Below are positions 17,274 through 25,061 of a stretch of DNA of 64,000 nt, piece by piece (positions within the stretch are counted from its first letter, which is position 1; every line of letters starts with the position of its first letter). A model generated the notes under the pieces. It was given only the letters and a program-made list of their open reading frames with translations. It did no database searches and was not told the DNA's origin. Source of the DNA: CAXSBR01 sp964252015 (lineage in GTDB: Bacteria > Actinomycetota > Actinomycetes > Mycobacteriales > Jatrophihabitantaceae); contig CAXULW010000008.1 in assembly GCA_964252015.1 (NCBI GenBank), positions 1-64,000 on the forward strand, in the 5' to 3' direction. The translations under genes and the position numbers were made by a program.

Positions 17274-18041
17274 CTAGCCCTGGCGAGACACGCCGAGTCG
17301 CCATTCAATTTCACGGGTGGTCCGGGCGAGATTCTGGACAATCCGCGCCCGTGCGGCCGCCGTGACCTCGGCCGCGCGAAACGTAACACCGACCGAGGCA
17401 ACCGCGCGCGCCGAATGATCCGCAACCGCAATCGCTACTGACGAGTACCCGTGGGTGACTTCGCTCTCCTCCTCCGCGTGGCCCCGTTTTTGGGTATCGG
17501 CAAGTAGACGCCGCACGTCCGAAAGGCTGCGGGGCCCGAGCTCATTTCGCTGAACCAACGTTGCTGCGCTCGGATAAAGCGCACGAATCTGAGCGGTCGA
17601 GAGTGTCGCGAGCATGGCGCGACCAGTCGCGGTCAACACCGCGGGGAGCCGCACACCGACGTCACTCACGAGCGGTGGGTTGCCCGGCGAGCGCTCCTCG
17701 ATGACATAGACGACGTCGCGCCCGTGCATGACGGCCAGATGGGCACTGTGCCCGGTCCGGTCGACGAGCGCGGTCAACGGCACTCGCGCCAATCGCGCCA
17801 GTGGCGCCTGGCGGCTGTAACCCGATCCCAACTCGTGCGCGGCGACGCCGAGTCCGTAACGACCCTCTTCGGGGAGGTGGACGACGAAGCCGGATCGGAC
17901 CAGCGTGTCGAGCAGGTGGTAGGTCGTCGAGCGTGGCAGTGCAACGTCGCGGCTGATCGCAGCGGCCGGAACCGGCCGGGCCTGGCGGGACAGATAGACG
18001 AGGACGGCGAGCGCCTGCGCGGCTGCGGGGACGACGGCCAC
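17274..18041 (-). CDS. IclR-family transcriptional regulator
   Basis: Regulator of 255 residues with an N-terminal winged helix (AAAQALAVLVYLSRQARPVPAAAISR...RSTTYHLLDTLVRSGFV) and a C-terminal GAF-like effector domain (about 85-250) with the usual VGVRLPAVLTATGRAMLA block. It is divergent from hutH with a 90-base intergenic region holding a palindrome at 18063-18076. IclR proteins commonly regulate hut genes in actinobacteria, so control of hutH is the simple reading. Its gene converges with the methyltransferase gene. Confidence 0.85.
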   Translation of the reverse strand: MAVVPAAAQALAVLVYLSRQARPVPAAAISRDVALPRSTTYHLLDTLVRSGFVVHLPEEGRYGLGVAAHELGSGYSRQAPLARLARVPLTALVDRTGHSAHLAVMHGRDVVYVIEERSPGNPPLVSDVGVRLPAVLTATGRAMLATLSTAQIRALYPSAATLVQRNELGPRSLSDVRRLLADTQKRGHAEEESEVTHGYSSVAIAVADHSARAVASVGVTFRAAEVTAAARARIVQNLARTTREIEWRLGVSRQG

Positions 18042-18062
18042 GCGGGCGAGCCTACCGACCTA

Positions 18063-18076
18063 TCTGAGATCCCAGA
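18063..18076. promoter_or_regulatory. Candidate IclR operator upstream of hutH
   Basis: TCTGAGATCCCAGA is a 14-bp palindrome of form TCTG-R-GATC-Y-CAGA with one imperfect pair. It is centrally placed between the divergent IclR and hutH genes. Confidence 0.45.
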
Positions 18077-18131
18077 CAGCAGCTCGCGCCAAACCGTAGC
18101 GTTGTCGCCCGCGAGCGCGGTCCTATGGGTC

Positions 18132-19685
18132 ATGCCCCAGAAAACCCTTGATCAGGTCGAGGTCGGTATCGGAGCGCTCACCGAAAACGACGTGGTCGCT
18201 GTCGCGCGGCACCGGGCGGTGGTCGGCCTCGCCCCTGCGGCCCTGGCCGAGATCGAGCGGAGTCGCGCGGTCATCGAAGGGCTGGCCGACGACGTCGAGC
18301 CGCACTACGGGGTCAGCACCGGTTTCGGCGCGCTGGCCAACCGCCACATCCCGCCAGCGCTACGGACCCAACTCCAGCGCAGTCTGATCCGTTCGCACGC
18401 CGCCGGAAGCGGTCCCGATGTTGAGACTGAGGTCGTCCGCGCGCTCATGCTGCTGCGGCTGTCCACGCTCGCCACGGGACGCACCGGCGTCCGTCCGGCA
18501 ACCGCCGCCGCCTACGTCGGTCTGCTGAACGCGGGGATCACTCCGGTGGTGCACGAGTACGGCTCGCTCGGCTGCTCCGGAGATCTTGCCCCGCTGGCGC
18601 ACTGCGCCCTGGCACTGCTCGGCGAGGGCATGGTCCGCGATGCCGCTGGGATCTTGATGCCCGCCGCCGAGGCGCTGGCCACGGCTGGTCTGGAGCCGAT
18701 CGTGCTCGAGGAGAAGGAAGGCTTGGCGCTGATCAACGGCACCGACGGCATGCTCGGCATGCTGGTGCTGGCCTGCCACGATCTGCGCCTCCTGCTGCGC
18801 ACCGCAGACATCACCGCGGCGATGAGCGTCGAGGCGCTGCTCGGCACAGACGCCGTCTTCGCCGCCGACCTTCAGTCGCTGCGACCGCACCCGGGGCAGG
18901 CCGCCAGTGCGGCCAACCTGCGCGCGCTGCTCGCGGACTCGCCGATCATGGCCAGCCATCGCGACCCGTCCTGCCCGCGCGTCCAGGACGCGTACTCGCT
19001 GCGGTGTTCCCCGCAGGTGCACGGCGGAGCCCGCGACACCGTCGAGCATGCCGAACTCGTAGCCTCGCGTGAACTCGCCAGCGCCATCGACAACCCGGTC
19101 GTGACGCTCGACGGGCGGGTGCAGAGCAACGGCAACTTCCACGGCGCGCCGGTTGCCTACGTCCTCGACTTCCTGGCCATCGTTGTCGCGGACCTCGCGT
19201 CGATTTCCGAACGACGCACCGATCGCTTCCTGGACGCCTCACGCAGCCACGGGCTCAACGCATTCCTGGCCCATGACCCGGGCGTGGACTCCGGCCACAT
19301 GATCGCGCAGTACACCCAGGCCGCGATCGTCTCCGAGCTCAAACGGCTCGGCGCGCCAGCCTCGGTCGACTCGATCCCGTCTAGCGCGATGCAGGAGGAC
19401 CACGTCTCGATGGGCTGGTCCGCCGCGCGCAAGCTCCGCCGCAGCGTCGACGGGCTGGCCCGCGTAATCGCGATCGAATTGCTCACTGCGGCGCGGGCAC
19501 TCGACCTGCGGGAGCACGATCCGGCCCCGGCCACCGCGGCGGTTCGGGACGGGCTGCGCGCTCGGGGCGTCGAGGGCCCGGGCACTGATCGTTACCTGGC
19601 GCCGGAGATCGAGGCCGCGTTCAGCTATGTCGTCAGCGGCGAGGCCTTGACGGCTGCCGAATCGGTCACCGGTCCGCTTCAGTAG
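18132..19685 (+). CDS. hutH: Histidine ammonia-lyase
   Basis: Enzyme of 517 residues that converts L-histidine to urocanate and ammonia. The MIO prosthetic group forms from the Cys148-Ser149-Gly150 triad in GSLGCSGDLAPLAH; CSG instead of ASG is the known Streptomyces-type variant. Other active-site blocks are GVSTGFGAL, NGTDGMLGML, QDAYSLRCSPQV and SIPSSAMQEDHVSMGW. Length and sequence match actinobacterial HutH throughout. ATG 18132 has no evident ribosome site and may be leaderless; a frame extending upstream enters the IclR gene. The rest of the hut pathway is missing: hutI is a remnant directly downstream, and no hutU lies in view. Confidence 0.92.
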   Translation: MPQKTLDQVEVGIGALTENDVVAVARHRAVVGLAPAALAEIERSRAVIEGLADDVEPHYGVSTGFGALANRHIPPALRTQLQRSLIRSHAAGSGPDVETEVVRALMLLRLSTLATGRTGVRPATAAAYVGLLNAGITPVVHEYGSLGCSGDLAPLAHCALALLGEGMVRDAAGILMPAAEALATAGLEPIVLEEKEGLALINGTDGMLGMLVLACHDLRLLLRTADITAAMSVEALLGTDAVFAADLQSLRPHPGQAASAANLRALLADSPIMASHRDPSCPRVQDAYSLRCSPQVHGGARDTVEHAELVASRELASAIDNPVVTLDGRVQSNGNFHGAPVAYVLDFLAIVVADLASISERRTDRFLDASRSHGLNAFLAHDPGVDSGHMIAQYTQAAIVSELKRLGAPASVDSIPSSAMQEDHVSMGWSAARKLRRSVDGLARVIAIELLTAARALDLREHDPAPATAAVRDGLRARGVEGPGTDRYLAPEIEAAFSYVVSGEALTAAESVTGPLQ

Positions 19686-19708
19686 GCTCCGCCCAGAACT
19701 GCTCGTAG

Positions 19709-19837
19709 GAACGGAATGACGCTGTGCAAACGCTGGCCAACGACTGCAACCCCGGCACCTGCTTCAGCTCAACGATGCCGTTCGCCATTGCACTCGTTGT
19801 CCGCGAACTGAAGATGACGCCTGCCGAGGGGAAGTGA
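19709..19837 (+). pseudogene. hutI: Remnant of imidazolonepropionase gene (hutI)
   Basis: Between hutH and hutD an in-frame stretch from about 19715 to 19837 reads VQTLANDCNPGTCFSSTMPF followed by AIALVVRELKMTPAE. This is the conserved metal-site and helix region near the C terminus of HutI (family pattern ALATDCNPG...SMPF..ALA.RE..MTP.EA). The rest of the roughly 400-residue enzyme is absent and the frame ends at EGK-stop. The stop overlaps the GTG of hutD. It is therefore a deletion relic of an ancestral hutH-hutI-hutD order. Confidence 0.8.
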
Positions 19838-20457
19838 GCCGCCACTTCGAGCCCGTGGACGTGGTCAGCTCACACGTAAAGGGTGACTCGAACGAAGTTG
19901 AGGTACATAGGTGGGCCGACGCGGCCGAGATCCCGTGGAGGAACGGGGGCGGTCTCACGAGGGAGTTGGCGAGCTCACCCGGCAAGGATGATTTCGACTG
20001 GCGAATCAGCGTCGCCGATGTCACCGCCTCGGGGGACTTCTCGACGTTTGTCGGCGTCGAACGGACCATCATCCAAGTTGACGGACCGGACATGACTCTG
20101 ACTTTCGGCGCCACCAACCAAAAACTGGTCCGCTACTGCCCGTTCGTATTCGACGGCGAGCAAGCAGTTTCGTGCCAAGTGCCTCTCGGCCCCACACGTG
20201 ACCTCAACGTAATGACTCGCCATGCTTGCTGCCGTGCCGCGGTCGAGGTGATACACCTCGAGCCGTGCTCGACGTGGCGAGCGGCCGGCCGCAGGGCGCA
20301 GATCTTCATCCCGTTGGATGGACCGATCTCGGTGGTCGGCCCGGATTTCCGGCGACTGGCACTCGGTCGCTTCGACCTGCTCCGGCTTCCGACTCACATG
20401 AGCCTTCAACTGCGCGGTAGCGGCCCCGTCGCACGGATCGAGATCCAGTGGGTCTAG
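19834..20457 (+). CDS. hutD: HutD-family cupin protein
   Basis: HutD family protein of 207 residues, with the signature IPWRNGGGLTREL at about 33 and FDWRISVADVTASGDFSTFVGVERTIIQVDG after it. HutD is a bicupin found in histidine-utilisation operons; it is thought to bind formylated intermediates or urocanate and limit pathway flux. The GTG start at 19834 overlaps the stop of the hutI remnant, and GAGGGG is very close to it; a start a few codons later is possible. It is intact although the pathway around it is broken. Confidence 0.82.
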   Translation: MSRHFEPVDVVSSHVKGDSNEVEVHRWADAAEIPWRNGGGLTRELASSPGKDDFDWRISVADVTASGDFSTFVGVERTIIQVDGPDMTLTFGATNQKLVRYCPFVFDGEQAVSCQVPLGPTRDLNVMTRHACCRAAVEVIHLEPCSTWRAAGRRAQIFIPLDGPISVVGPDFRRLALGRFDLLRLPTHMSLQLRGSGPVARIEIQWV

Positions 20458-20590
20458 ACGGCCTGGGCCACGTCGAGAAAGTTCAGTCCAACCGTCGACG
20501 GGTGCCTCTAGAAAAAGCGAAACGCACGATGGCCGGGCTACGGACCAGGTTCGACCGTCGGGCCCTTTTCAGTCGGTGTCAAAGTGTCGC

Positions 20591-21250
20591 CTAAACCCCG
20601 ACCCCGGCCACCAATCGCTGCTCGGCAAGATGCAAGCGTTCCTCGAGTTGAGCTCGTGCGGCGCTGATGTCGTTGGCGCGTATCAGGCGCACGAATTCCA
20701 GGTGACGATCGACGAGGTTTTCTCCGGGAACAGCATCATCGCCCCGGTATTGGGCGGCAAGGGCCACGCGCAGTTCGGCCATCAGGCCGTCGTGAACCTG
20801 CGTGAGGCGCGGCGACCGCAGCAGCCGGACGATTGCGCGGTGCACTTCCAAATCGGTCTCATTCTGTTCGTTCGGCTCACCGCGAATGGCAGACGCGAAA
20901 GCGTCGGCTGACGCGTAAAGCGCCTCGAGATCCCGCACGGGCGCGACGCGGGCGGCATCAACCCCGCTCAGCTCGATCAGTCGACGGGTGACGAACACGT
21001 CATGAACATCGTCGAGCGTCAGTTTCTTCACCTGAACGCCGCGGAATGAGGTGCGGGTCAAGAGTCCCTCGGCCGTTAGTCGCACCAACGCTTCACGGAC
21101 AGAGCCTCTGGAGATGCCCATCTCGTCAGCTAACTCAACCTCACGAAGCGCCGCCCCGGGTCGCAGCTGCCCCGCGAACATAGCGCTTCGAAGCGCGTCG
21201 GCCACGCGTTCGACCGTAGTTGCCCGGTCGAGGGACAAATCTGAGAACAC
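20591..21250 (-). CDS. GntR-family (FCD domain) regulator
   Basis: Protein of 219 residues with an N-terminal GntR winged helix (AMFAGQLRPGAALREVELAD...ISRGSVREALVRLTAEGLL). Its C-terminal FCD helical domain has the metal-ligand pattern Asp/His in DLEVHRAIV and VDRHLEFV. FCD regulators usually sense organic acids or amino acids. It is the last gene of the leftward catabolic string. Sites of the FadR/FCD type (TNGTNNNACNA) occur upstream of the first gene of that string (29186-29196) and, with one change, before this gene (21316-21326). Confidence 0.85.
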   Translation of the reverse strand: MFSDLSLDRATTVERVADALRSAMFAGQLRPGAALREVELADEMGISRGSVREALVRLTAEGLLTRTSFRGVQVKKLTLDDVHDVFVTRRLIELSGVDAARVAPVRDLEALYASADAFASAIRGEPNEQNETDLEVHRAIVRLLRSPRLTQVHDGLMAELRVALAAQYRGDDAVPGENLVDRHLEFVRLIRANDISAARAQLEERLHLAEQRLVAGVGV

Positions 21251-21315
21251 GCAACACCACTTCTCATCCAGTCATCCAGCGCGTGGCGACCGTTTTGTCG
21301 GCCTCCTGTAAACGA

Positions 21316-21326
21316 TCGTACGACAG
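21316..21326. promoter_or_regulatory. Candidate GntR/FCD operator upstream of the regulator gene
   Basis: TCGTACGACAG fits TNGTNNNACNA at all but the final base and contains the 8-bp palindrome TCGTACGA. It lies 66 bases upstream of the GntR start, in the 245-base gap below the transporter ATPase gene. No other gene is visible in that gap. Confidence 0.35.
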
Positions 21327-21495
21327 CGGTCGGCTCCCGGCCGTCCGGCTGACGAGCCGACGCTGGCCTGGTTGACAACGCCGCGTCAAATACGTTTGCG
21401 TGCCACCAACACGGCGTTCCGGTTTGTTCTGTCGGCAACGCAGCATCCGACACGATTGCCGTGCGGGCCCCGCGTGCTGCACACCCGAGCCTATT

Positions 21496-22314
21496 TCACC
21501 CTGGGGCGACAGCGGAGCTGTCGACGACACCATCTGCGAGATGCTCCGCCAGGAACTGCCGCGTGCGCTCATCAGACGAACTGACAATCTGATCTGGTGT
21601 CGCCGCCTCGCGGACAAGTCCCTCATCCATGAAGACCACCAAGTCGGACACCCTGAGTGCGAACCGAACCTCGTGCGTCACGACCACCATTGTCATCCCG
21701 CCATCGCTCAGGTCCTTCATCACCTCCAGCACCTCGAGCGTTGACTCCGGATCCAAGGCAGACGTTGGCTCATCGAAAAGAAGAACTACTGGATCTAGGG
21801 CAAGAGCTCGGGCCAGGGCGACTCTCTGCAACTGTCCCCCGGAAAGCTCACGCGGCATTGCGCGGTACTTCTCGACTATTCCGACTCGCGCAAGCAGGTC
21901 CACCGCCGTCTTGACGGCTACGTCCCGCTTGACACCGTGAATGCGCATCATCGGTAGGGCCACGTTCTCAACCACGGTCATCGTCGGGAAAACATTGAGC
22001 GCCTGAAAGAGCATTCCGGCCCGCCGTCGCAGCGCTACTAGTTCACGGCCGCGCACGGGCCCCTTCTGGGTGTCGTAGACACGTTCTCCGGCCACCCTGA
22101 TTTCGCCGGCGGTGGGCGTCTCCAGCAAGTTGATACAACGAAGTAGCGTGCTCTTGCCGCCCCCGCTCTTGCCGAGAATGCTGACGACCTCGCCCTTGTG
22201 AACCGAGAGGTCTACGCCCCCGAGCACCTCGTTACCACCAAAACTTTTACGCAACCCGGAAATCTCGACCACGGGCGGCGCATCACGCCCCGCTTTCAGT
22301 GCCGCAGCTACCAT
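21496..22314 (-). CDS. Polar amino acid ABC transporter ATP-binding protein (GlnQ/HisP type)
   Basis: ATPase of 272 residues. Walker A is GKSGGGKST at about 47, the Q loop is MLFQALNVFPTMTVVENV, the ABC signature is LSGGQLQRVALARALA, Walker B is VVLLFDEPTSALDP, and the H loop is VVTHEV. The FQ.LNVFP.MTV pattern and length are those of the HisP/GlnQ subfamily. I chose GTG/ATG at 22314 rather than 22332 because GGAGG is seven bases upstream of it. It follows the permease with a 74-base gap that holds an inverted repeat. Confidence 0.9.
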   Translation of the reverse strand: MVAAALKAGRDAPPVVEISGLRKSFGGNEVLGGVDLSVHKGEVVSILGKSGGGKSTLLRCINLLETPTAGEIRVAGERVYDTQKGPVRGRELVALRRRAGMLFQALNVFPTMTVVENVALPMMRIHGVKRDVAVKTAVDLLARVGIVEKYRAMPRELSGGQLQRVALARALALDPVVLLFDEPTSALDPESTLEVLEVMKDLSDGGMTMVVVTHEVRFALRVSDLVVFMDEGLVREAATPDQIVSSSDERTRQFLAEHLADGVVDSSAVAPG

Positions 22315-22371
22315 TGACGAACCTCCGACCATCCTGCGGCAGTCGATCGCACCGCATACACCATATTAGCC

Positions 22372-22386
22372 TGTGTGAACCACACA
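22372..22386. repeat. Inverted repeat between permease and ATPase genes
   Basis: TGTGTG-AAC-CACACA is a perfect 6-bp inverted repeat. Its position inside the transporter operon suits an internal operator or a weak hairpin that tunes ATPase expression. Confidence 0.4.
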
Positions 22387-22388
22387 AT

Positions 22389-23126
22389 CTACACTTGAAC
22401 CAGTCGGTCAGCGGATTTCCGAATTGCTGCCGCAGTGAGCGACAGCGCGGCGCCCTGCCTTAATTTACGCTCGAGGATATTGCTGAGTCTGGACAGCGGC
22501 CAGCACAAGGCCATATAGATCGCCCCCACCACAAGGTAAACCTCCAGTGGGCGGAAGGTATCGGCAGTGATGATTGTGCCTTCCGACATCAGTTCGGCAC
22601 CACCGATGGTAACCAGAATCGACGTGCCCTTCAGCAGGTCCACCAGCATCATCGCCGTGGCTGGCAGAGCCAATCTCAAGGCTTGCGGAAGACGCACCAT
22701 GAGGAAGATCCGCATCGGGGCGAGACCGAGCGCGGCGCCCGTCTCCAGCTGTCCGACCGGCACGCCCTGGAGCCCGCCTCTGAATATCTCACCCAGATAG
22801 GCCCCGTAGAAGAGCGCAAGACAAGCAACCCCTGACGTGAAGGCGTCGAGGCGAATGCCAGCAGTCGGCAGCCCGAAGTAAATGATGAAGATGCCCGTAA
22901 CAAAGGGAAGATTCTTCAGCACTTCGGTGTAGGTGTACCCCAATGATCTCATCGCGCGACTTCCAGACGTGCGAGCCAACGCTACGAACACCCCGATGAC
23001 GCACGCGCCCACAAACCCGCACACCGTGAGCTCTAGGGTCTTAGCGACAGCGTGAACCAAGGCGCCAGAGTAGTTCCCCCAAGGCACCTTGAAGATGCCG
23101 GACGCAACGTAGTGTGAGCGTGACAT
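22389..23126 (-). CDS. Polar amino acid ABC transporter permease (HisM/GlnP type)
   Basis: Inner-membrane permease of 245 residues with about five transmembrane segments. The EAA-type loop for ATPase contact reads ETGAALGLAPMRIFLMVRLP. The upstream motif EVLKNLPFVTGIFIIYFGLP matches the ...RGTPLLVQLFFIYFGLP block of His/Gln/Glu permeases. A single permease gene is present, so the transporter is probably a homodimer in the membrane. The start lies two bases after the stop of the binding-protein gene. Confidence 0.9.
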   Translation of the reverse strand: MSRSHYVASGIFKVPWGNYSGALVHAVAKTLELTVCGFVGACVIGVFVALARTSGSRAMRSLGYTYTEVLKNLPFVTGIFIIYFGLPTAGIRLDAFTSGVACLALFYGAYLGEIFRGGLQGVPVGQLETGAALGLAPMRIFLMVRLPQALRLALPATAMMLVDLLKGTSILVTIGGAELMSEGTIITADTFRPLEVYLVVGAIYMALCWPLSRLSNILERKLRQGAALSLTAAAIRKSADRLVQV

Positions 23127-23128
23127 CG

Positions 23129-24103
23129 TTATTTACCCACGGACGGAGCGTTCCACGTGCTCGGCCGGTCCACGCCCCGTCGATCCGTGCTGAACTGTGG
23201 GATCGGCGTGAGGAGGCTCTTCGGATCGGTGACGCCCCACTTGGCCAGAACCTTGGCCGTGAACCCGGACTTGTACCAGGAATCGATCACCGTGTTCAAC
23301 CTGGCGACCAGGCTTTCCTTCCCCTTGGCCAGATACCACGCCACCATGTACGGCAGGAAGGAGGCCAAGCCTGGATTGGCCTTGATCTCACTGGCTGACG
23401 GTGCGGCAATGGCGGTGATCCCGAATTTCTTCAGATCGGGACGTTGCTCATGGATGTAGGCGACTGTGAAGGTATCCAAACTAAGGCAAGATAACCGGCC
23501 GGAAATGAGATCCTGCAGACCGAGCTGCGAGGAAGGATATGTATGGGCGTGGACACCGGGGGCGGCGCGGATGGCGGTGTCCTGCAGGTCCGAGGTCAAG
23601 GCGCCGACAGAAAGCCCCTTCAGTGCGCTCACGGTGGTCGGTGCCACGCCTTGCTTACACAGCATCACGATCGGACTGTAATAGACCGGATCGGTGAACA
23701 GCCCCGTTGCGGCTCGTTCCTTGGTCCACGCGACTCCGCCGACGCCGATGTCGTAGCGGTGGGTCTGAATCCCGGCCAGAAACGCCGGAAATTCGGCTGA
23801 GGTTGTCTTGAACTTGACGCCCAGCTTGCTGGTCACCTCATTCAGTAAGTCGCCGTCGACGCCGTCGAGCCCGCCGGTTTTCGTCAACCCGAAATACGGC
23901 ATACCACCGGGTACATACACCAATGACACTTCTTCCCCGCCCGAGGCTCCCGATGAACCTGCGCCCGATGAACCTGCTCCCGACGAACTCGAACCCTGGC
24001 CGACCCTCGGCTTCCCCCCTGAGCTGCTCGAACACGCCGTCAGCCCGACCGACAGCAGCACCGCACATGCGGCGACTGCGGGAGTTTTTATTGTCCTTTT
24101 CAT
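23129..24103 (-). CDS. Substrate-binding lipoprotein of the amino acid ABC transporter
   Basis: Precursor of 324 residues. A signal peptide (MKRTIKTPAVAACAVLLSVG) ends in the lipobox LTAC, followed by a Ser/Gly/Ala linker with GAGSS repeats. A periplasmic-binding type-3 domain follows from about residue 60 (GLTKTGGLDGVDGDLLNEVTSKLGVKF...). The usual Arg and Asp that grip an alpha-amino acid are not obvious, and the ligand pocket is diverged from HisJ/GlnH. ATG 24103 is preferred, with GAGCAGG upstream; the longer frame has no signal character. It is first of the three transporter genes. Confidence 0.85.
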   Translation of the reverse strand: MKRTIKTPAVAACAVLLSVGLTACSSSSGGKPRVGQGSSSSGAGSSGAGSSGASGGEEVSLVYVPGGMPYFGLTKTGGLDGVDGDLLNEVTSKLGVKFKTTSAEFPAFLAGIQTHRYDIGVGGVAWTKERAATGLFTDPVYYSPIVMLCKQGVAPTTVSALKGLSVGALTSDLQDTAIRAAPGVHAHTYPSSQLGLQDLISGRLSCLSLDTFTVAYIHEQRPDLKKFGITAIAAPSASEIKANPGLASFLPYMVAWYLAKGKESLVARLNTVIDSWYKSGFTAKVLAKWGVTDPKSLLTPIPQFSTDRRGVDRPSTWNAPSVGK

Positions 24104-24221
24104 CTGCCTGCTCTTTTCGTTTCGGTGATGCTTTCGGATGTGTTGTCGTGCTCGGCATGGCCGCCGGCCATGCGGTCGTCTGGACCGTGACCAGTTGGCC
24201 GGCCTGTGCCGGTCGTTCGGC

Positions 24222-24968
24222 TTACTCAGACTGGAGTGTTGAGCTACTGAGAATCGAGGCGAAAAGGCCACGTACTCGCTCTGGTTCGGTGATCATGACG
24301 TCGTGCGTGCTGGGCCAGCGATGAACGGTCCAGCCCCGTTTGCCTTCGAAGAGGACCATCGCCCTATCCAGGTGGGGCCGGTTCTTGTGCTCGGTGCATC
24401 GCACGACGATCTTGTCGGCCACGCGCTCCACCCCGGCTGTCGACGGGAGCGGGTCGGCAAAGGCCCGGATCGGGTGGTCCGTCAGATTTCGCTGGACCCA
24501 CGAAGCGTCGGCCGGATCGCTGACGCCGAAGTCCGCGGCGGCGCTGAAGTCGCTCGCTGGCACTAGCCATCCGTCGCCCCTCTCATCGGCGTGCTGTTTC
24601 ATGGCGCTGGTCATCACCGGGCCGAGGATGTCGCACATCGACTCGCCGTCCCGGGGAATGAGGGCGTCCAGGTACACCAGGGTTCGAAGACGCTCGGGGA
24701 TGGCGTTCGCGGCGCCGCTGATGACCATCCCGGCAGAGCTGTGCCCGCACAGGGCGACGTCGATGAGGTTCTTTCCTTCGATCAGGCTCACGACGTCCTG
24801 GACGTGTGTATCCAGCGAGATCAGTGGGGAGGCCAAGTACGCTTTGGCGCCAACGCCTGCGAGGGTAGGTGTTTCCACGGTCCAACCGTCGTCCTGCAGG
24901 AGCGGACGCACCTTGTCCCAGCACCAACCGCCATGGAATCCCCCGTGAATCAATACCACGGTCGGCAT
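24222..24968 (-). CDS. Alpha/beta hydrolase of the methylesterase/hydroxynitrile lyase-like group
   Basis: Single-domain alpha/beta hydrolase of 248 residues. The N-terminal oxyanion motif is LIHGGFHGGWCWDKV, the nucleophile is Ser in CGHSSAGMV (about 80), and the catalytic His lies in STHDVMITEPERV near the C terminus. The sequence resembles plant methylesterase/SABP2-like and pyrethroid-hydrolase groups, which cleave small esters. ATG 24968 is fixed by a strong AAAGGAGG site; the longer frame adds a poor leader. In the operon it may de-esterify the imported compound, but the substrate is unknown. Confidence 0.8.
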   Translation of the reverse strand: MPTVVLIHGGFHGGWCWDKVRPLLQDDGWTVETPTLAGVGAKAYLASPLISLDTHVQDVVSLIEGKNLIDVALCGHSSAGMVISGAANAIPERLRTLVYLDALIPRDGESMCDILGPVMTSAMKQHADERGDGWLVPASDFSAAADFGVSDPADASWVQRNLTDHPIRAFADPLPSTAGVERVADKIVVRCTEHKNRPHLDRAMVLFEGKRGWTVHRWPSTHDVMITEPERVRGLFASILSSSTLQSE

Positions 24969-25061
24969 GATGCCTCCTTTAGTAGATGGCTGAATGCAGG
25001 CTCCGGTCAAAGCCCTATTGGAAAACCTGCCGTCATGTCGATCAGGCCAGTTGTGATTGAC

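Noticed and set aside
18573..18581. CSG instead of ASG in the MIO triad of histidine ammonia-lyase
   Set aside because: Looked like an altered active site, but Streptomyces-type HutH proteins normally have GSLGCSGDLAPL, so it is the ordinary actinobacterial form.
24222..24968. Alpha/beta hydrolase as a haloalkane or epoxide enzyme
   Set aside because: Nucleophile is Ser in GHSSAG, not Asp, and the N-terminal HGGFHGGWCW fits the methylesterase-like group.
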